Below are positions 11,227 through 22,624 of a DNA stretch of 64,000 nt, one piece after another (position 1 is the first letter of the stretch; each line of letters begins with the position of its first letter). The DNA comes from Paratinospora sagittata. Its lineage: Eukaryota > Streptophyta > Magnoliopsida > Ranunculales > Menispermaceae. The translations under genes and the position numbers were made by a program. The stretch lies in assembly GCA_035771175.1 (NCBI GenBank), contig CM069607.1, forward strand, positions 10,598,501-10,662,500, in the 5' to 3' direction. The notes beneath the pieces are model-generated. The model had not been told where the DNA came from. It saw only the letters and a program-made list of their open reading frames with translations, and did not search any database.

Positions 11227-11613
11227 TCTACTACTAGCATTGATCTTTGGCACCACAAGCTTGGTTATCCTATGGCCAGAACAGTGTACAATATTCTTCA
11301 TAAATCAGCTATTAAAACGTCCAGCAGTGATCTAAGTTTTTGTGAATCCTGTCAAAAGGCATGAGTCATGTGCTTCCTTTATCTCCTTCTACAACAAAAA
11401 CATCTAATGTTTTGGAGACACATGGATGTTTGGGGGCCTTCACCTATACCCTCAAAGGAAGGTTATCGCTATTATATCCATGTTGTTGATAACTTTACCA
11501 GATATACTTGGATTTATCCTATGACCTTGAAACCCCAAGCACTTTCTATCTTTTTAGCCTTCAAGAAGCTAGTTGAGAACCAGTTTGCTCAATCATTCAA
11601 GGCTGGGGTTTAG
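11227..11613 (+). pseudogene. Copia GAG-pre-integrase and integrase N-terminal part
   Basis: The first frame has SIDLWHHKLGYP and ends FCESCQKA. The paired His and Cys residues are the HHCC zinc-binding site at the start of copia integrase. After a stop, the second frame has HMDVWGPSPIPSKEG and VVDNFTRYTWIYP, carrying the first catalytic Asp and the conserved Asp-Asn-Phe-Thr-Arg block. The active site is split over two frames and cannot be functional. Downstream (11790-12050) a further integrase tail (ISPYQKLFG, FKSFGC-like) is seen in a third frame. Confidence 0.75.
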
Positions 11614-12255
11614 CTGATTTTGGCATCCTTTTTCAACATCCTTGCATGACCGAGCTCAAAGGCAGCACAGACATATTGTCGACATAGGTTTAACACTACT
11701 TGCCCATGCCTATTGACTTTTGGTGGTTTGCATTCCAAACAACAGTGTTTCTAATAAATCGACTTCCAACTCCCATTCTCAATAATATTTCTCCATATCA
11801 GAAACTATTTGGTTATTCACCTGATTACAATTTCTTGAAATCATTTGGGTGTGTGTAGTATCCTCATTTAAGGCCTTACAATTCAAATAAACTTCTGTTT
11901 CGATCAGATTCATGTGTTTTTCTAGGCTACTCAAGTGTCCACAACGGTTACGTTTGTCTTCATTCTTCTGGTTGTGTTTACATATCATGTAATGTTACTT
12001 TCAATGAATCTGTTTTCCGGTTGGCCTCTGGTTTCTCTAGTAACTCTAATACATCTTCTGCTGGTAATACTGGTTTTTCAATACCTTCTACTCAGTTCAC
12101 AACTCAGGTCTCAACATCTACTAATTCTTAGGACAGTATCCGATCTGCATCCTCATTGCCTAACTCACCTATTACTTCTTCTCATGCTGCCATATCCCTC
12201 CCAAGTCCTTCTTCAACAACAGCTGCAACTGAACCACCCCCACAACCTTCTCTCT

Positions 12256-13850
12256 TTTCGCATGATCACACAAGCCAAAACCGGTATATTCAAACCTAAA
12301 GCATTGTTATCTACCAATCACCCATTGTCTATGACATCTGATACTATAGAACCCAAATCTGTTAAGGCTGCTCTTACCATTCCTCATTGGAAATGTGCAA
12401 TGGATGAAGAGTTCTCTGCTTTGCTCAAGAATAACACCCAGGAATTGGGTCCCTATCATCAGACTATGCATCTAATAGGTAACAAGTGGGTGTTTAATGT
12501 TAAGTTACATGTTGATGGAAGTGTACAACGATATAAAGCCCGTCTCGTTGCTAAAGGCTTTCATCAAGCTTCGGGGATAGATTACACAGAAACATTTCAG
12601 CCCGATCGTGAAACATACTATGGTTAGAATAGTTCTTGCACATTCGTCAGCTCGACGTGAACAATGCCTTTCTCAATGGCACTATATCTGAAACAATCTT
12701 CATGGCACAACCGGAAGGTTTTGTGCATCCTTCCAAGCCTAATCATTTTTGTAAATTGAACGACGCCATTCATGGTCTTTGTTAGGCTCCAAGGGCGTGG
12801 TATGATAAGCTTTGCAATACGCTTGGTTCTTGGGGTTTCCACAATGCCAAGTCAGATTCATCATTGTTTATTCTTGATCGTCGTGTTGATGTTGTCATCC
12901 TACTAATATATGTTGATGACACTATTAACAGGCCGTGACAATACTTTGATCTCCACTATTACTTCTCATCTGAATGCTACTTTTGCACTCAAAGATTCGG
13001 GTTCTCTTCACTATTTCCTTGGCATTGAAGTGTTTTGAGATGCGTCAAGATTGTACATGTCATAGTCCAAATACATTGCTGAGCTTCTAGTTAAGACAAA
13101 GATGGATGGGGCAAAGCCACAATCTTCTCCAGGTTCTGTAAACATGATGTTATCTCTTACAAATGGTGATCCCATTCCTAATCCTCATTTGTACTAGAGC
13201 ACTGTGGGTGCTTTACAATACTTGTTCATTACTCGTCCCGACATTGCTTATATTGTAAACAAGCTTAGTCAATTCCTTCATGCACCCACCTTTGTGCATT
13301 GGCAAGCTTGTAAGAGGCTTTTACACTGCTTAAAAGTTTGAAGCATACCATCTCTGAAGGTCTTAAATATACACCTGGATCCCCTTTTGTTCTCAAAGCC
13401 TTCTCCAATGCTGATTGGGCCAGCTATGTAGATGATAGACAATAAACAGGAGGATATCTTGTTTATCTTGGTTCAAACATCATCTCTTGGTCATCAAGGA
13501 AGCAACAAGTTGTTGCCCGTTCCAGTACCGAGAGTGAATATCGCTCTTTGGCAAACACTGCAGCTAAAATATCATGGATTCAGGGGTTACTCAATGAGCT
13601 TCGTCTTCCTTTGTTATAGGCTCCTTGGATTTGGTGTGGCAATCTCAGTGTTGCAGCACTTGCTGCTTACCCTGTTCATCACACCAGAACAAAACATATT
13701 GAACTAGATGTTCATTTTATTCGTGATAAAGTCCTCGCAACCAGCTTCAAGTTCTTATGCTCCTACAGTTGATCAGTTAGCAGACATCTTCACTAAAGTT
13801 TTGTCAAAAACACATTTTCAATATCTGAAATCCAAGCCTCAAGTGGCAAA
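12256..13850 (+). pseudogene. Copia reverse transcriptase and RNase H remnant
   Basis: The reverse transcriptase starts with WKCAMDEEFSALLKN, GNKWVFNVKLHVDGSVQRYK and ARLVAKGFHQASGIDYTETF (12385-12600). It then shifts frame to LDVNNAFLNGTISETIFM near 12655 and a YVDD-like catalytic box near 12910. RNase H shows FSNADWAS, ISWSSRKQQVVARSSTESEY and the terminal [13 protein letters not shown] spread over several frames, then QLADIFTKVLSKTHFQYL. At least six disabling changes are visible between 12600 and 13700. Confidence 0.8.
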
Positions 13851-13875
13851 ATCTCCTTTTTGCTGGTGGGGGGAT

Positions 13876-14760
13876 CAAGGTTCGAAATTTCGATTTCGCC
13901 CTAAACTTCGACCTTCAAAAATCAGAATTAATTCGGAGAAGTTTAATTCAACATGGAGAATTTTTGTAAAAATTCGCTAAATTAGAGAAGTTTAGAGAAT
14001 TTTCGCATATATGCTTAAATATCTAAATTTATTGTAGTATAAGCTAAAAACTAATATAAATAGACACTTTTAATACATAAAAATATCAATAAGCGACCTA
14101 ACAAAATCAATCTTGTTAAGTGAGTTAATGAATTTGAATGACGGCTTTTGGTCTTACTTTGTTTTCATTATTTTGATATTTAATTTTGTGGTGACTTGCT
14201 TCTCGACCATATATTTTACTAGTTTGAATTCTATCATGCTTAATTTATTAGTTTATTATTTGAATGTATTGTTTATTAATCTTGTTTCATAATAGTTAAC
14301 TAAAAGAAGATGACTTTAGAAAATCTTTTAATTTATTTTTAAGTTTTTATCTTATTTCAACTTTATTTATTTATTTATTATGCTTCTTTTCTTCTTATTT
14401 TGGTAAAGCATATCCCATAAACCACATAATTTGTTAGTTTGTTAAATTATTTTTTAAAATTTATATTGCTATGTTCAATGATGAAGTTGAAAATAATATA
14501 TAATTATTGGTGTTTTGTTGTTTTCTATTGATGAAGTAACATTTTTTTTTACTTCTTTGTTCAATTTCATTGAATTTCATCGAATTTTTTGTCGACTTTT
14601 TACATTTTTTGATTGAAAAACTAAACTTTCGTCGAAGTTTATCGAATTTCGTCGAAGTTTATCGAATTATTTCGGCGAATTTTTGCATTTTTTATTTTAC
14701 ATCCACTTTGTACTTCGATGGTTAAAAAACCGAAAAAATTCGCCGAATTTTTAAACCATG
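13876..14760 (+). mobile_element. Non-autonomous hAT-like DNA transposon, 885 bp
   Basis: The ends are imperfect terminal inverted repeats: CAAGGTTCGAAATTTCG on the left, and the reverse complement of the right end reads CATGGTTTAAAAATTCG (13 of 17 identical). The element is flanked by 8-bp duplications GGGGGGAT at 13868-13875 and 14761-14768. An 8-bp duplication with CA...TG termini is the hAT signature. The interior is AT-rich without transposase, and the right-hand 150 bp hold repeated TTCGTCGAAGTTTATCGAA motifs. Two relatives lie at 4884-5794 and 62759-62900. Confidence 0.75.
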
Positions 14761-14767
14761 GGGGGGA

Positions 14768-15122
14768 TGACAACGTACATGATAAAACTACAGCTGATGA
14801 AGAGTTAATATGGTCCAAAGTCTAGAATAATCTAGACTAGTCGTCTGTTACGCTAGTCAAAGATAGTTGAGTCTGTTTCAGTGAGAAAGTTGATATTATT
14901 AAGTCTGTTATAGCGCTGTCCAATAGTTAAAGCGTCAAGTGTCAAGGTTGTTAAACCTATGTAACAAACTATTCAGTGTGCTCAGGTGTATGTAGGGAAT
15001 AACATACATCTATAAATAAGACAGTGACTTAACAGATCGATTATTCCTTTGATCTGAGATATTTCTCTGGAAATCTCTTCTTTATAGTATGATATATTTT
15101 CATTAAGTTCCTTACTTTGACA
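14768..15122 (+). repeat. Copia 3' LTR (approximate right end)
   Basis: It starts TGACAACGTACATGA directly after the duplicated polypurine/target sequence. It contains a TATA box in CTATAAATAAGACAG at about 15010 and T-rich sequence after it, as in an LTR promoter. The right boundary is a guess: TTTGACA at about 15116-15122 would give the canonical CA end. No matching 5' LTR was found in the window. Confidence 0.5.
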
Positions 15123-16400
15123 TTACCAATGCCAAGACCACCTCCAAACTGTGCTTGGTGCGAAATGGCTTTGAAGGTTAATGAAAGAAGAAGAGGCTCT
15201 TTGGGCGAGAGTAATTCGAAGCAAGTTTGGTTGCGCCAGCAATGGACGGGAATCAAGGAACACTTCACGTGCCTCACATCGCAGCCCATGGAAATTTATT
15301 TCCAGCCTGTACCCGTTATTTCTTCCCCACATCACTCCCAAAGTTGGTAATGGCCTTATCATTCGATTTCGGGAGGATCGTTGGTGTGGAGAACCCTCTC
15401 TTGGCCACTCCTTCCCAAACCTTTTTCGCCTTTCTAAAACAGCCAATAAACCCATTGTTTTTATCCTTCAACAGCCTCCAACCAACCCTAGTCTTTCTCT
15501 GTCATGGAACTTTCATTTTCCAAGACCTCTTACGATTAGGGGAGAAGCAGAAATTGCCCCTATGCTTGCTAGACTGGACCATATTACCTTCTCCCCCTCG
15601 GTAAACGATTGCTTCATGTGGTCCCTGGACCATACGAGCTCATATTCCTGTAAATCTTTCTTTGATTGGCTCATTCATACCCCCTAAATCTTTCTTTGAT
15701 TGGCTCATTCATACCCCCCCCCCCCCCCCCCCCCCCCATCTCCCATCTGTGTCGTTAAGTCAACATATTCGGAAGGCCCCAATTCCAACTAAAATTCAAG
15801 TTTTTGGTTGGTTGGTGGCCCTCAATCGGACCACATATGAGTGTTTCCCCTCAATGCTGCATTTTATGCCTCCAGAATCATGAAACAGCAGAACATCTAT
15901 TTTTTGGCTGTGCTTTCACTTTACAGGTTTGGCGTGAATGGGAGAATTTCCTCCCAAGAAAGTTCGTTACCCCATCCAACTGCGAGAACTGTTTGTTATT
16001 TAATCACACTGCTGGTGTCACTAGGAGGGGTAAGGAAATAGGTCACATGATCTCTTTTGCTGTATTATGGTGGTCTGTTTGGATGGAGAGAAACAACAGG
16101 ATCTTCAGAGATTGGTCGAGGGACGCAAATAGTGTGTGGGAGTCCTCTAAGATCTTAGCGGCAGGTTAGATCAACATTTCTAAAGTAGGTGGAGGTTACT
16201 CTTTTTCTGACTGGTATTGGAGTTGGGTGGCTTTAATGTAACTTTTGTCTGAAGTCTGGTTAAAGGGTCAAAGTTGGTGTTAGTGCCAGTGGTTGTTGAT
16301 TCTTATGAGCATTCTCCTTATACTCTGATTCTGCTTTTACTTTGCTTTTATATTAATATATATTTCTATTGTCTCTTCTCAAAAATATATATTTATATAT
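15123..16400 (+). mobile_element. LINE remnant (L1-type ORF2 C-terminal half)
   Basis: Frames at 15181-15687 (ALWARVIRSKFG, WRWFREDRWCG-like FREDRWCGEPSL) and 15804-16169 (CILCLQNHETAEHLFFGCAF, LWWSVWMERNNRIFRDWS) are the region after reverse transcriptase in plant LINEs. They include the zinc-binding motif Cys-x2-Cys...His-x4-Cys and the Trp-rich tail. The frame is broken by stops and by a tandem duplication with a poly-C run at 15651-15737. A 3' UTR and AT-rich tail follow to about 16400. Endonuclease and the reverse transcriptase core are absent. Confidence 0.75.
15651..15737 (+). repeat. 34-bp tandem duplication joined to a 24-base poly-C run
   Basis: The segment TAAATCTTTCTTTGATTGGC continuing to CATTCATACCCCC occurs twice in tandem (15651-15684 and 15685-15717). 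The second copy expands into 24 consecutive C at 15714-15737. Slippage on a C-run probably created both. It breaks the LINE frame. Confidence 0.85.
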
Positions 16401-16640
16401 ATATATATATTTTTTTTTCATTAAGTTTCATAGTTTGAAATACAAGATCTATGTTGTAATTGCTGTGGTGCTTTCTTTTGGGTTCTCTATCTTAATTGTT
16501 AGCCTTTGTGAAGAGTAAGCTTTTGTTATTGGCTCCAAGGTGGCTTTCTTATTTCTTATCTTTCTTGCTTGAAATTTTCACTCAATCTGCATTGCCATTG
16601 CCATTTTCTTAATGCATCTATATTCCCATTTCAGTTGGCC

Positions 16641-17354
16641 ATGTGCACGCTAGAGAAACGTGGTGATATCTTCCTTCTAACCTTAACTGGTGATGATCAG
16701 CACCGTCTCAACCCAACTCTCATTGACAAGATCCGAGCTCTTCTCCACCTAGTTCGTACAGATGCCAAACCAGGCTCAGTTCTGATTACTACTGCCGAGG
16801 GTAAGTTCTTTTCCAACGGCTTCGACCTGGCCTGGGCCCAAGAAAAGGGAGCAGACTTTTTTGAGCGGCTGCACCACATGGTTGAGTGTTTCAGACCTGT
16901 TATGGCTGATATGATTTCTCTCCCATTACCAACCATAGCTGCAGTAACCGGCCATGCTGCTGCTGCTGGACTCATGCTTGCAATTAGCCATGACTACTTC
17001 CTCATGAGGAAAGACCGAGGCGTTCTTTACATGAGTGAGCTTGATATTGGGATGACCTTTCCAGATTACTTCATGGCACTGATGAGATCAAAGATTACTT
17101 CACCAATGGCTCGACGCAATGTGGTGCTACAAGCTGCAAAGGTAAAGCCAACAGAGGCGATGGGGATGGGAATAATTGATTCAGTCCATGAAAGCCCGGA
17201 GGAGACACTGGAGGCTGCACTGAAATTGGGGAAGAAATTGGGTTCCAGGAAGTGGATTGGAGAGGTGTATACAGAGATTCGTAAAGCTTCGTTTCCTGAG
17301 GTTTGCCAATCGCTTGGGCTGGTTAGTAAGGAAGTGGTGGCAGCACGGCTTTGA
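16641..17354 (+). CDS. ECI2: Enoyl-CoA delta isomerase-like protein, peroxisomal (237 aa)
   Basis: A crotonase-fold protein expected to shift double bonds of unsaturated enoyl-CoA esters from position 3 to position 2 during peroxisomal beta-oxidation. The N-terminal strand is MCTLEKRGDIFLLTLTG. The first oxyanion-hole segment is GKFFSNGFDLAW (about residues 54-65), the second is GHAAAAGLML, and SELDIGMTFPDY carries the acidic residues in the catalytic position. The C terminus Ala-Arg-Leu fits a type 1 peroxisomal targeting signal. Length matches plant ECI proteins (about 240 aa). I chose ATG 16641 because the frame-extending ATG at 16569 adds 24 residues unlike the family, and TTCCCATTTCAG just before 16641 could be a 3' splice site of a 5' UTR intron. 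The coding part has no intron. Assignment to ECI rather than another crotonase-family member is confident but not absolute. Confidence 0.85.
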   Translation: MCTLEKRGDIFLLTLTGDDQHRLNPTLIDKIRALLHLVRTDAKPGSVLITTAEGKFFSNGFDLAWAQEKGADFFERLHHMVECFRPVMADMISLPLPTIAAVTGHAAAAGLMLAISHDYFLMRKDRGVLYMSELDIGMTFPDYFMALMRSKITSPMARRNVVLQAAKVKPTEAMGMGIIDSVHESPEETLEAALKLGKKLGSRKWIGEVYTEIRKASFPEVCQSLGLVSKEVVAARL

Positions 17355-17540
17355 AAAGGAAAAATGGCAGAAACAGTGAATAAAGGTGTGGCTTATAACG
17401 TCTATTATGTTTTGGGCATGAACTAGCTAGCTCTGTTGTTTACTAGCACATGATAACTGAAGTCTCTTTCTGTTACTCAAAGCTGAAAAAAGTAAGCATT
17501 CTCATTTCTCATGGAGGAAGAGAGATTGTAACACTCTATC

Positions 17541-17546
17541 AATAAA
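17541..17546 (+). terminator. Poly-A signal of the isomerase gene
   Basis: AATAAA lies 187 bases after the TGA, followed by TTGTAATATT. This is the likely near-upstream element for 3' end formation of the gene at 16641-17354. Confidence 0.5.
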
Positions 17547-17560
17547 ATTGTAATATTAAG

Positions 17561-18499
17561 CACTGGCATCACTTTTTTTATTTTCTTTTTTCCATTAAAG
17601 TTTGTGCAAGAAAGTGGAAATACTCATTTTTCTTCTTTTCCTGTCCCTCTTGGCCATCCTTTGGGGAATAATAATTTGTTGGCTTTAACAAGGAGCTGGT
17701 GCTTTGTACTTACTTTTGTAGGGTTTTTTTTTTGTTTTTTTTGGAACAATACTTTTATAGGTTAACCATGCGGATGAGTGATAAATGATGATTATTATGT
17801 TAGGGTTTTAGCTTGAACTAGGATGATTCTTGTTCATTCCAATAAATGGTTAGGCTTGTTTTCTTGATAACCTAAGCCTTCTCCTCTTTTTCATTGCATA
17901 TGTCTCAATTGCTGTATCAGCCTTATGAGTCTTCGGTTTATGAATTGCATGGTCCAAGTCCAAGTCTCATATGTGTCGCGTTGTTAATCTGACCTTTAAG
18001 GCCCTGTTGACCTTATGTTAGTAGGAGGAAAATCAATAAATAAATAAAAATAATAAAAATGAAATAAATAAATAAATAAAGGATAAAATAACTAGAATAG
18101 CCTTGATCAAGAAGAATCCCACTTAATTAAAACTTAATTAATTAGAAACGACAAGGTGACGAATATGAAGTCACCTTCTCTTGTATCATCCTTGGAAGCC
18201 GGCATCCTCCTTTTCTCATCGGAATCTTCATTTTTTCGGTCATCGGCGGTCTCACTAGAACTAATTCGTAATAAAAGAGCATCGGAGTAAGTAATTAGCA
18301 CGATCTTAGTGACGATCAAGGTCCTCTGGCGACACCAGCCTTCGGTCTCCGGGAGGTTTTTCGCCGGAGAATCTGAAGTTGGGTAACCAAATCACAACTG
18401 AAAAACAGCACTTCCACGGTCTTACTCGCATGTTTAGTCAATGATACCGAAGCTAGCGTCTGGTACAACGAGCTCATATGAACCAAAGGAAGCTTCAAA
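17561..18499. other. Intergenic, no gene supported
   Basis: An A/AATA-rich stretch occupies 18030-18085. Two minus-strand frames at 18134-18546 have better base balance (for example RRMPASKDDTREGDF), but they overlap in different frames and match no family I know. They could be part of a repeat or an old LTR. Confidence 0.4.
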
Positions 18500-18690
18500 C
18501 ATGGTGCAGTTAGTAAAAAACTTGTTTTGACACCCAAAGATTTCAAGTTTAATTCTTGTCACTGTACACCTTAGGGGCAAGGAGAATTAATGAGTCAGGA
18601 ACAAGGTAGATATCTTTCACATAATAGTGTGATTTGATTATAAAACTGATTATATAACTAAGTGTTGCACCTAAAAAATAATAATTAGAG
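18500..18690 (+). mobile_element. SINE, same family as the copy at 61530
   Basis: Starting CATGGTGCAGTTAGTAAAAA (box A-like), it continues with AAGTTTAATTCTTGTCACTG (box B-like), AGGGGCAAGGAGAATTAATG and AGTCAGGAACAAGG, and ends in A-rich sequence. The blocks line up in order with the copy at 61530-61735. It is more degenerate, and no target duplication is visible. Confidence 0.6.
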
Positions 18691-18700
18691 GAAACATCCT

Positions 18701-19739
18701 TGTGCTGGCTCAATTCCAAACTAATAAAAATAATAAATGAAAAATAAAAAAATAAAAATCTTGGTGGTCTTTTTTAATTGTTTATTTGGAAAACATTTAA
18801 ATCTACTTGTGTTGTAGTTGAACAATTTAGATTTATTTCTTTTATTAGTATTTTCATATTCTTCATTCAAATAATGGTGGGAAGGAAGAGGAAGACAAAG
18901 AAAGTATAACCTAACCTATTATAAATTTTCTTCAATTCATAAAACGCGTCTTTTACGTTACAATCTCCTTAATATATAACCTAACCTATTATATGGAAAC
19001 TCAATTATCACCTAAATTAGAAAACCGGATGGTTTCAAACAAAAATCTACTATAATAAATATACGATGAATATGAAAATACTAATAAAGAAAATAAATTT
19101 AAATAAAAGAAAGGAAATAAATCAACATAATAAAAATGAAATAAATCAGCCAAAAGTCGCCATAGTCAATAACATCGAGGGAAATACGATAGTCACATGC
19201 ATCCTGTATCAGTTTTGTTGGGTGGTTAACAACTGCTATAAAACTTTTGTAGGTGAATTATAACATGAATTTACTTAATTAGATGACTTACTAATAATAA
19301 ACTATAATGATTAGTGTAACTTATTGGTTGAACATAACAACTAATTGTCAGCCTCAGTCCTTACTATCCTCATAGATTTGTCAATTCACTAGCACATATG
19401 TAGCTTAATACCAATGGTAATAGATAGTTTAAACCTAATAACTGATTGTCCATTACATTAGGGGTGTGTATGAACGTTGATAGGGCGTGTTTTGTTCGGT
19501 CTTTTAAGGCATGTTTAAGTCTTCCTATCTAAAGCACTAGCAACATTACTCTTTTATAATTAATTTATATATATTTTTTATTAGTTATTTTCTAATGCAT
19601 TACCGGGTTTTAATTATCTATTTAAGCATTAGTTTATCAAGACACTTCAAAATCTGTAAGGTTCAAGAATAGTAGGACTACGACTAAATACACTAAATTT
19701 AATTTTAGTAGAAGTAGAAATACAAATAAAAAGATAATG
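18701..19739. other. Intergenic, AT-rich
   Basis: This holds repeated words such as TATAACCTAACCTATTATA (near 18904 and 18975) and short A-rich frames only. No gene seen. Confidence 0.4.
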
Positions 19740-20270
19740 GAGATTGAAAATTAAGAGATATGAAGAAGTAAAAAATTTTAGATATTTAAGATTCATTATA
19801 TATAGAGAAGGACAAATAAGTGAAGATGGGAACTGTAGAGTTTAAAGCAAGATGGGTCAAGTATTATCTAATCAACGCATTCCATTAAAGTTAAAAGGAT
19901 AAAGTTCATATTAGGCTACCCATAATTATGGAACAAAATGTTGGGCAATTAAAAACGTGTTAACAAACTATGTGTAACTAAATTTGTAAATGCTAAGATG
20001 GATACGTAATAAAATATTAAAAGATAAAATTAAAAATAAGTATATTCAAAATATGGCAAGAGTAACCTCAATTGAAGATAAAATGAAAAAAAAATCGACT
20101 AAGGTGGTTTGAATATGTGGACTAAGGTGGTATGAATACATACAATGTAGGCCTTTGATGCACCAATTAGGGCAAATGACCTTTCAATGTTACAAATTAA
20201 CAATAGAGGTAGAAATAGACATAAAATAACATGAACAAAGATTTAATAAAGAATTAAATGTTAAAATGTT
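19740..20270 (+). mobile_element. RTE-type LINE remnant (reverse transcriptase C terminus)
   Basis: Conceptual translation, through stops, gives FRYLRFIIYREGQISEDGN, LKLKG, YGTKCWAIKN, MLRWIRNKI, KYIQNMARVTSIEDKM and a decayed RWFGHVQRRP-like block. This is the highly recognisable order at the C-terminal end of plant RTE-clade LINE reverse transcriptases. No open frame is left. It is a fossil with no 5' part and no tail that I can mark. Confidence 0.6.
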
Positions 20271-20414
20271 AAAATGAATTAACCATTAAGAAGATGAATC
20301 TGAAGTGCAACAACATGGTTAAGCAATAAAGGCAACTAATCAAACCAAACAATAGAGACCTCCTGGGTCGCACCAAATTTAACAGGATCATGAGCATATC
20401 TGATATCTGTTTAC

Positions 20415-20622
20415 ATATTGAAAAGCAAGGTTTGAGACCAGCTTTGGGACATGAACTGAATGTCGTGTAGGAGAAGCTCCACAAGGGAGGTGGTGCACAC
20501 AGACTGAAGATAATCCTTTTGAGGGTCTAAGAAGACGGTGGTATGCGAGGGAGAGACTAGACAATCCTCCAAAGCATGAAGAATAATTGAGGCTTCTACT
20601 GATTCCACTGAAGAAGTGAGAC
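20415..20622 (-). CDS. Orphan coding-like exon, unknown protein
   Basis: On the minus strand, TATACAG at 20623-20629 precedes a 208-base segment that ends before GTAAAC. Both edges fit splice sites. The frame (two bases completing a codon, then LTSSVESVEASIILHALED) has no stop for 68 codons and includes CLVSPSHTTVFLDPQKDYLQ and LVELLLHDIQFMSQSW. The residue mix looks like a real protein, but I do not recognise it. No partner exon is visible nearby. It may be one exon of a gene with long introns, or a captured gene fragment. Confidence 0.4.
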
Positions 20623-20645
20623 CTGTATACTACAACCAACAACAA

Positions 20646-22589
20646 TTAAAAGTTTCTCCTTTGAAAATAATGCCAAACCAACCCCCTATATTGACGAATA
20701 AGGATCTCTAGTTGCATCTGTACAATGTGTGTTTTAGTTTCTTGAGCTTACTTACTACTGCCACGCACGTCAGTCACATAAATGAAAATGACGACGTTCG
20801 TAAAGTAACGGTATTATCCATCTACAACCCCAACTAACAAACCACAAACCACAAACCAACTGCTTTTTCTCTTCTTGTCTGTCTCTGTCTGTTCCCACCA
20901 TTTTTTACTTTCCGCCTTTTTCTTTTTCCTCGTACTTTCGTCTCATTTATCTAAAATTGGGATTTTTTTTTTTTAATTTCTCATAGATCATTCAAATCTC
21001 AAAGACTCCTATTGATACACACACACTACATTAATTCTTGTCGTGCAACAAGGTTATAGAAATAAGCACACACACACTTACAAGAGGAAAATCCTGAGGC
21101 ACAAGGTACCACCTTCCGTTCCAGACTGAAGATTCTAAAAGGAGGTAAATGGGTGTACGAAAGATAACTTATGAAAATGAGGCACTCTGCAGAATCATTA
21201 TAGTAGTAAGGCTTGACAGCAAGAAAAATCTGAAAATCACTCTACTAATATACATCATAAGGATTGTTGAACAATATCAAATATATAATCAACAAACCCC
21301 TCAGGTAACCAAACTACAAAAGATGGATTGAAAGTTGCAATAAGAAAGTCATCAAACACTTGAAAAGCCTTAAATATAAACTTTTTTTTTTTTTTTTTTA
21401 AATCAAGCCCTATGATATATTTTAGCTTTGAGAAGAATTACCTTTAATAACCATTAATTTCTAAATCTACCAAAAGCAAAGAGTCCTATTTAAATCTTGG
21501 CCAAAAATCAAGACAAAAAAATCCTAGCCAAAAAAGACATTCAAGATTGAATCTACTGAAGGAACTGTGAATACTAAAAACGTATATATGCTTGAAAATG
21601 ACTCAAATAGTAGTTGAAGAGAAATATTGCTACCTAAAAAGGTGTACTCAATGCAAGAAGCTCTTACCATTGCAAGGTATAGATAAAGAACAATGTACAA
21701 AGTCTTACCTCTAAATTAGAGTGGTCATAAACTTATAATAGAACAACCTCAAACCATTTCGCCAAGCCCTACCCTTCAAATGTAACTGCCCCAACCAAAA
21801 AGAAATAAATAAATATATAAAATAATGGTTCTTGTCTTGTCATATCCTCCTTACGCAAAAGAACTCAGGGCTTCAATATAAATATCCGTTCTTTCCCTCA
21901 AGCTCATTACATTAACCATGAACAACCACAATCTTATACCTGCTTAACCTTATCAACGACATTCATATCTTGCATATATGGACGGCACACTACATGGATG
22001 TTGTTCTATGGAACATCCATTTCTTGTATATATGGATTTTACATGGCATAGATGTTGCTTTATGGAGCTAGTGAGATGGGATGAATGAAATAGTAAACAA
22101 GCATATAAGCAGAATGTTAATTTGACAGAGATGAAGATACAAGCAATAAGCTTGCAAAAAGACCAATATCTTGTTTAATCTGACGAGAAGAGACAAAAAG
22201 TGAGGAAAATTAGGATCTCACACAGGGAAACCACCATATACTGTATTCATTTCATTAAGTTACAAGGTTGTCAAGTATTGGTCTGATCTGTCTATCAGTT
22301 CTAGTTGAATTTTGTCTTTATTGGTACTTTTCAGACACCAAAAAATCCAAATGTTCTGATTTAACAATTATTCGCTCATGTAGAAATCATCTAACACAAT
22401 AAAAAATAATCATGATAAAATTAAAATGCGGTCTAAAGTTCAGAAAATATAATAAACCTTCATAAATAGGTACACCCAAAAAAAAAAAAAAATACATTCT
22501 CCCTAAAAGTACTACTTTCCATGGATTAACTGGATGCACCTCTTTTCAAATGCTAAGGTATCAAGCCCAGCTGCACAAATGCAATTCTC

Positions 22590-22624
<35 letters not shown>

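Larger units (their letters stand above)
11146..13875 (+). mobile_element. Decayed Ty1/copia retrotransposon, internal pol region
   Basis: Plus-strand copia domains follow in the normal order: GAG-pre-integrase (11227-11364), integrase (about 11400-11920), reverse transcriptase (about 12256-12980) and RNase H (about 13330-13850). A G-rich polypurine tract at 13865-13874 follows. Each domain has stops or frameshifts, and there is no gag or 5' LTR. The 3' LTR is displaced to 14768 by the element at 13876-14760. The copy is 5'-truncated, long dead and served as a landing site. Confidence 0.8.

Noticed and set aside
16569..16640. N-terminal extension of the isomerase from ATG 16569
   Set aside because: The 24 extra residues are not family-like, and a splice-acceptor-like sequence lies just before ATG 16641.
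18134..18546. Two minus-strand frames of 61 and 76 codons as a gene
   Set aside because: They are in different frames, lack splice logic and match no known family; kept only as a comment on that stretch.
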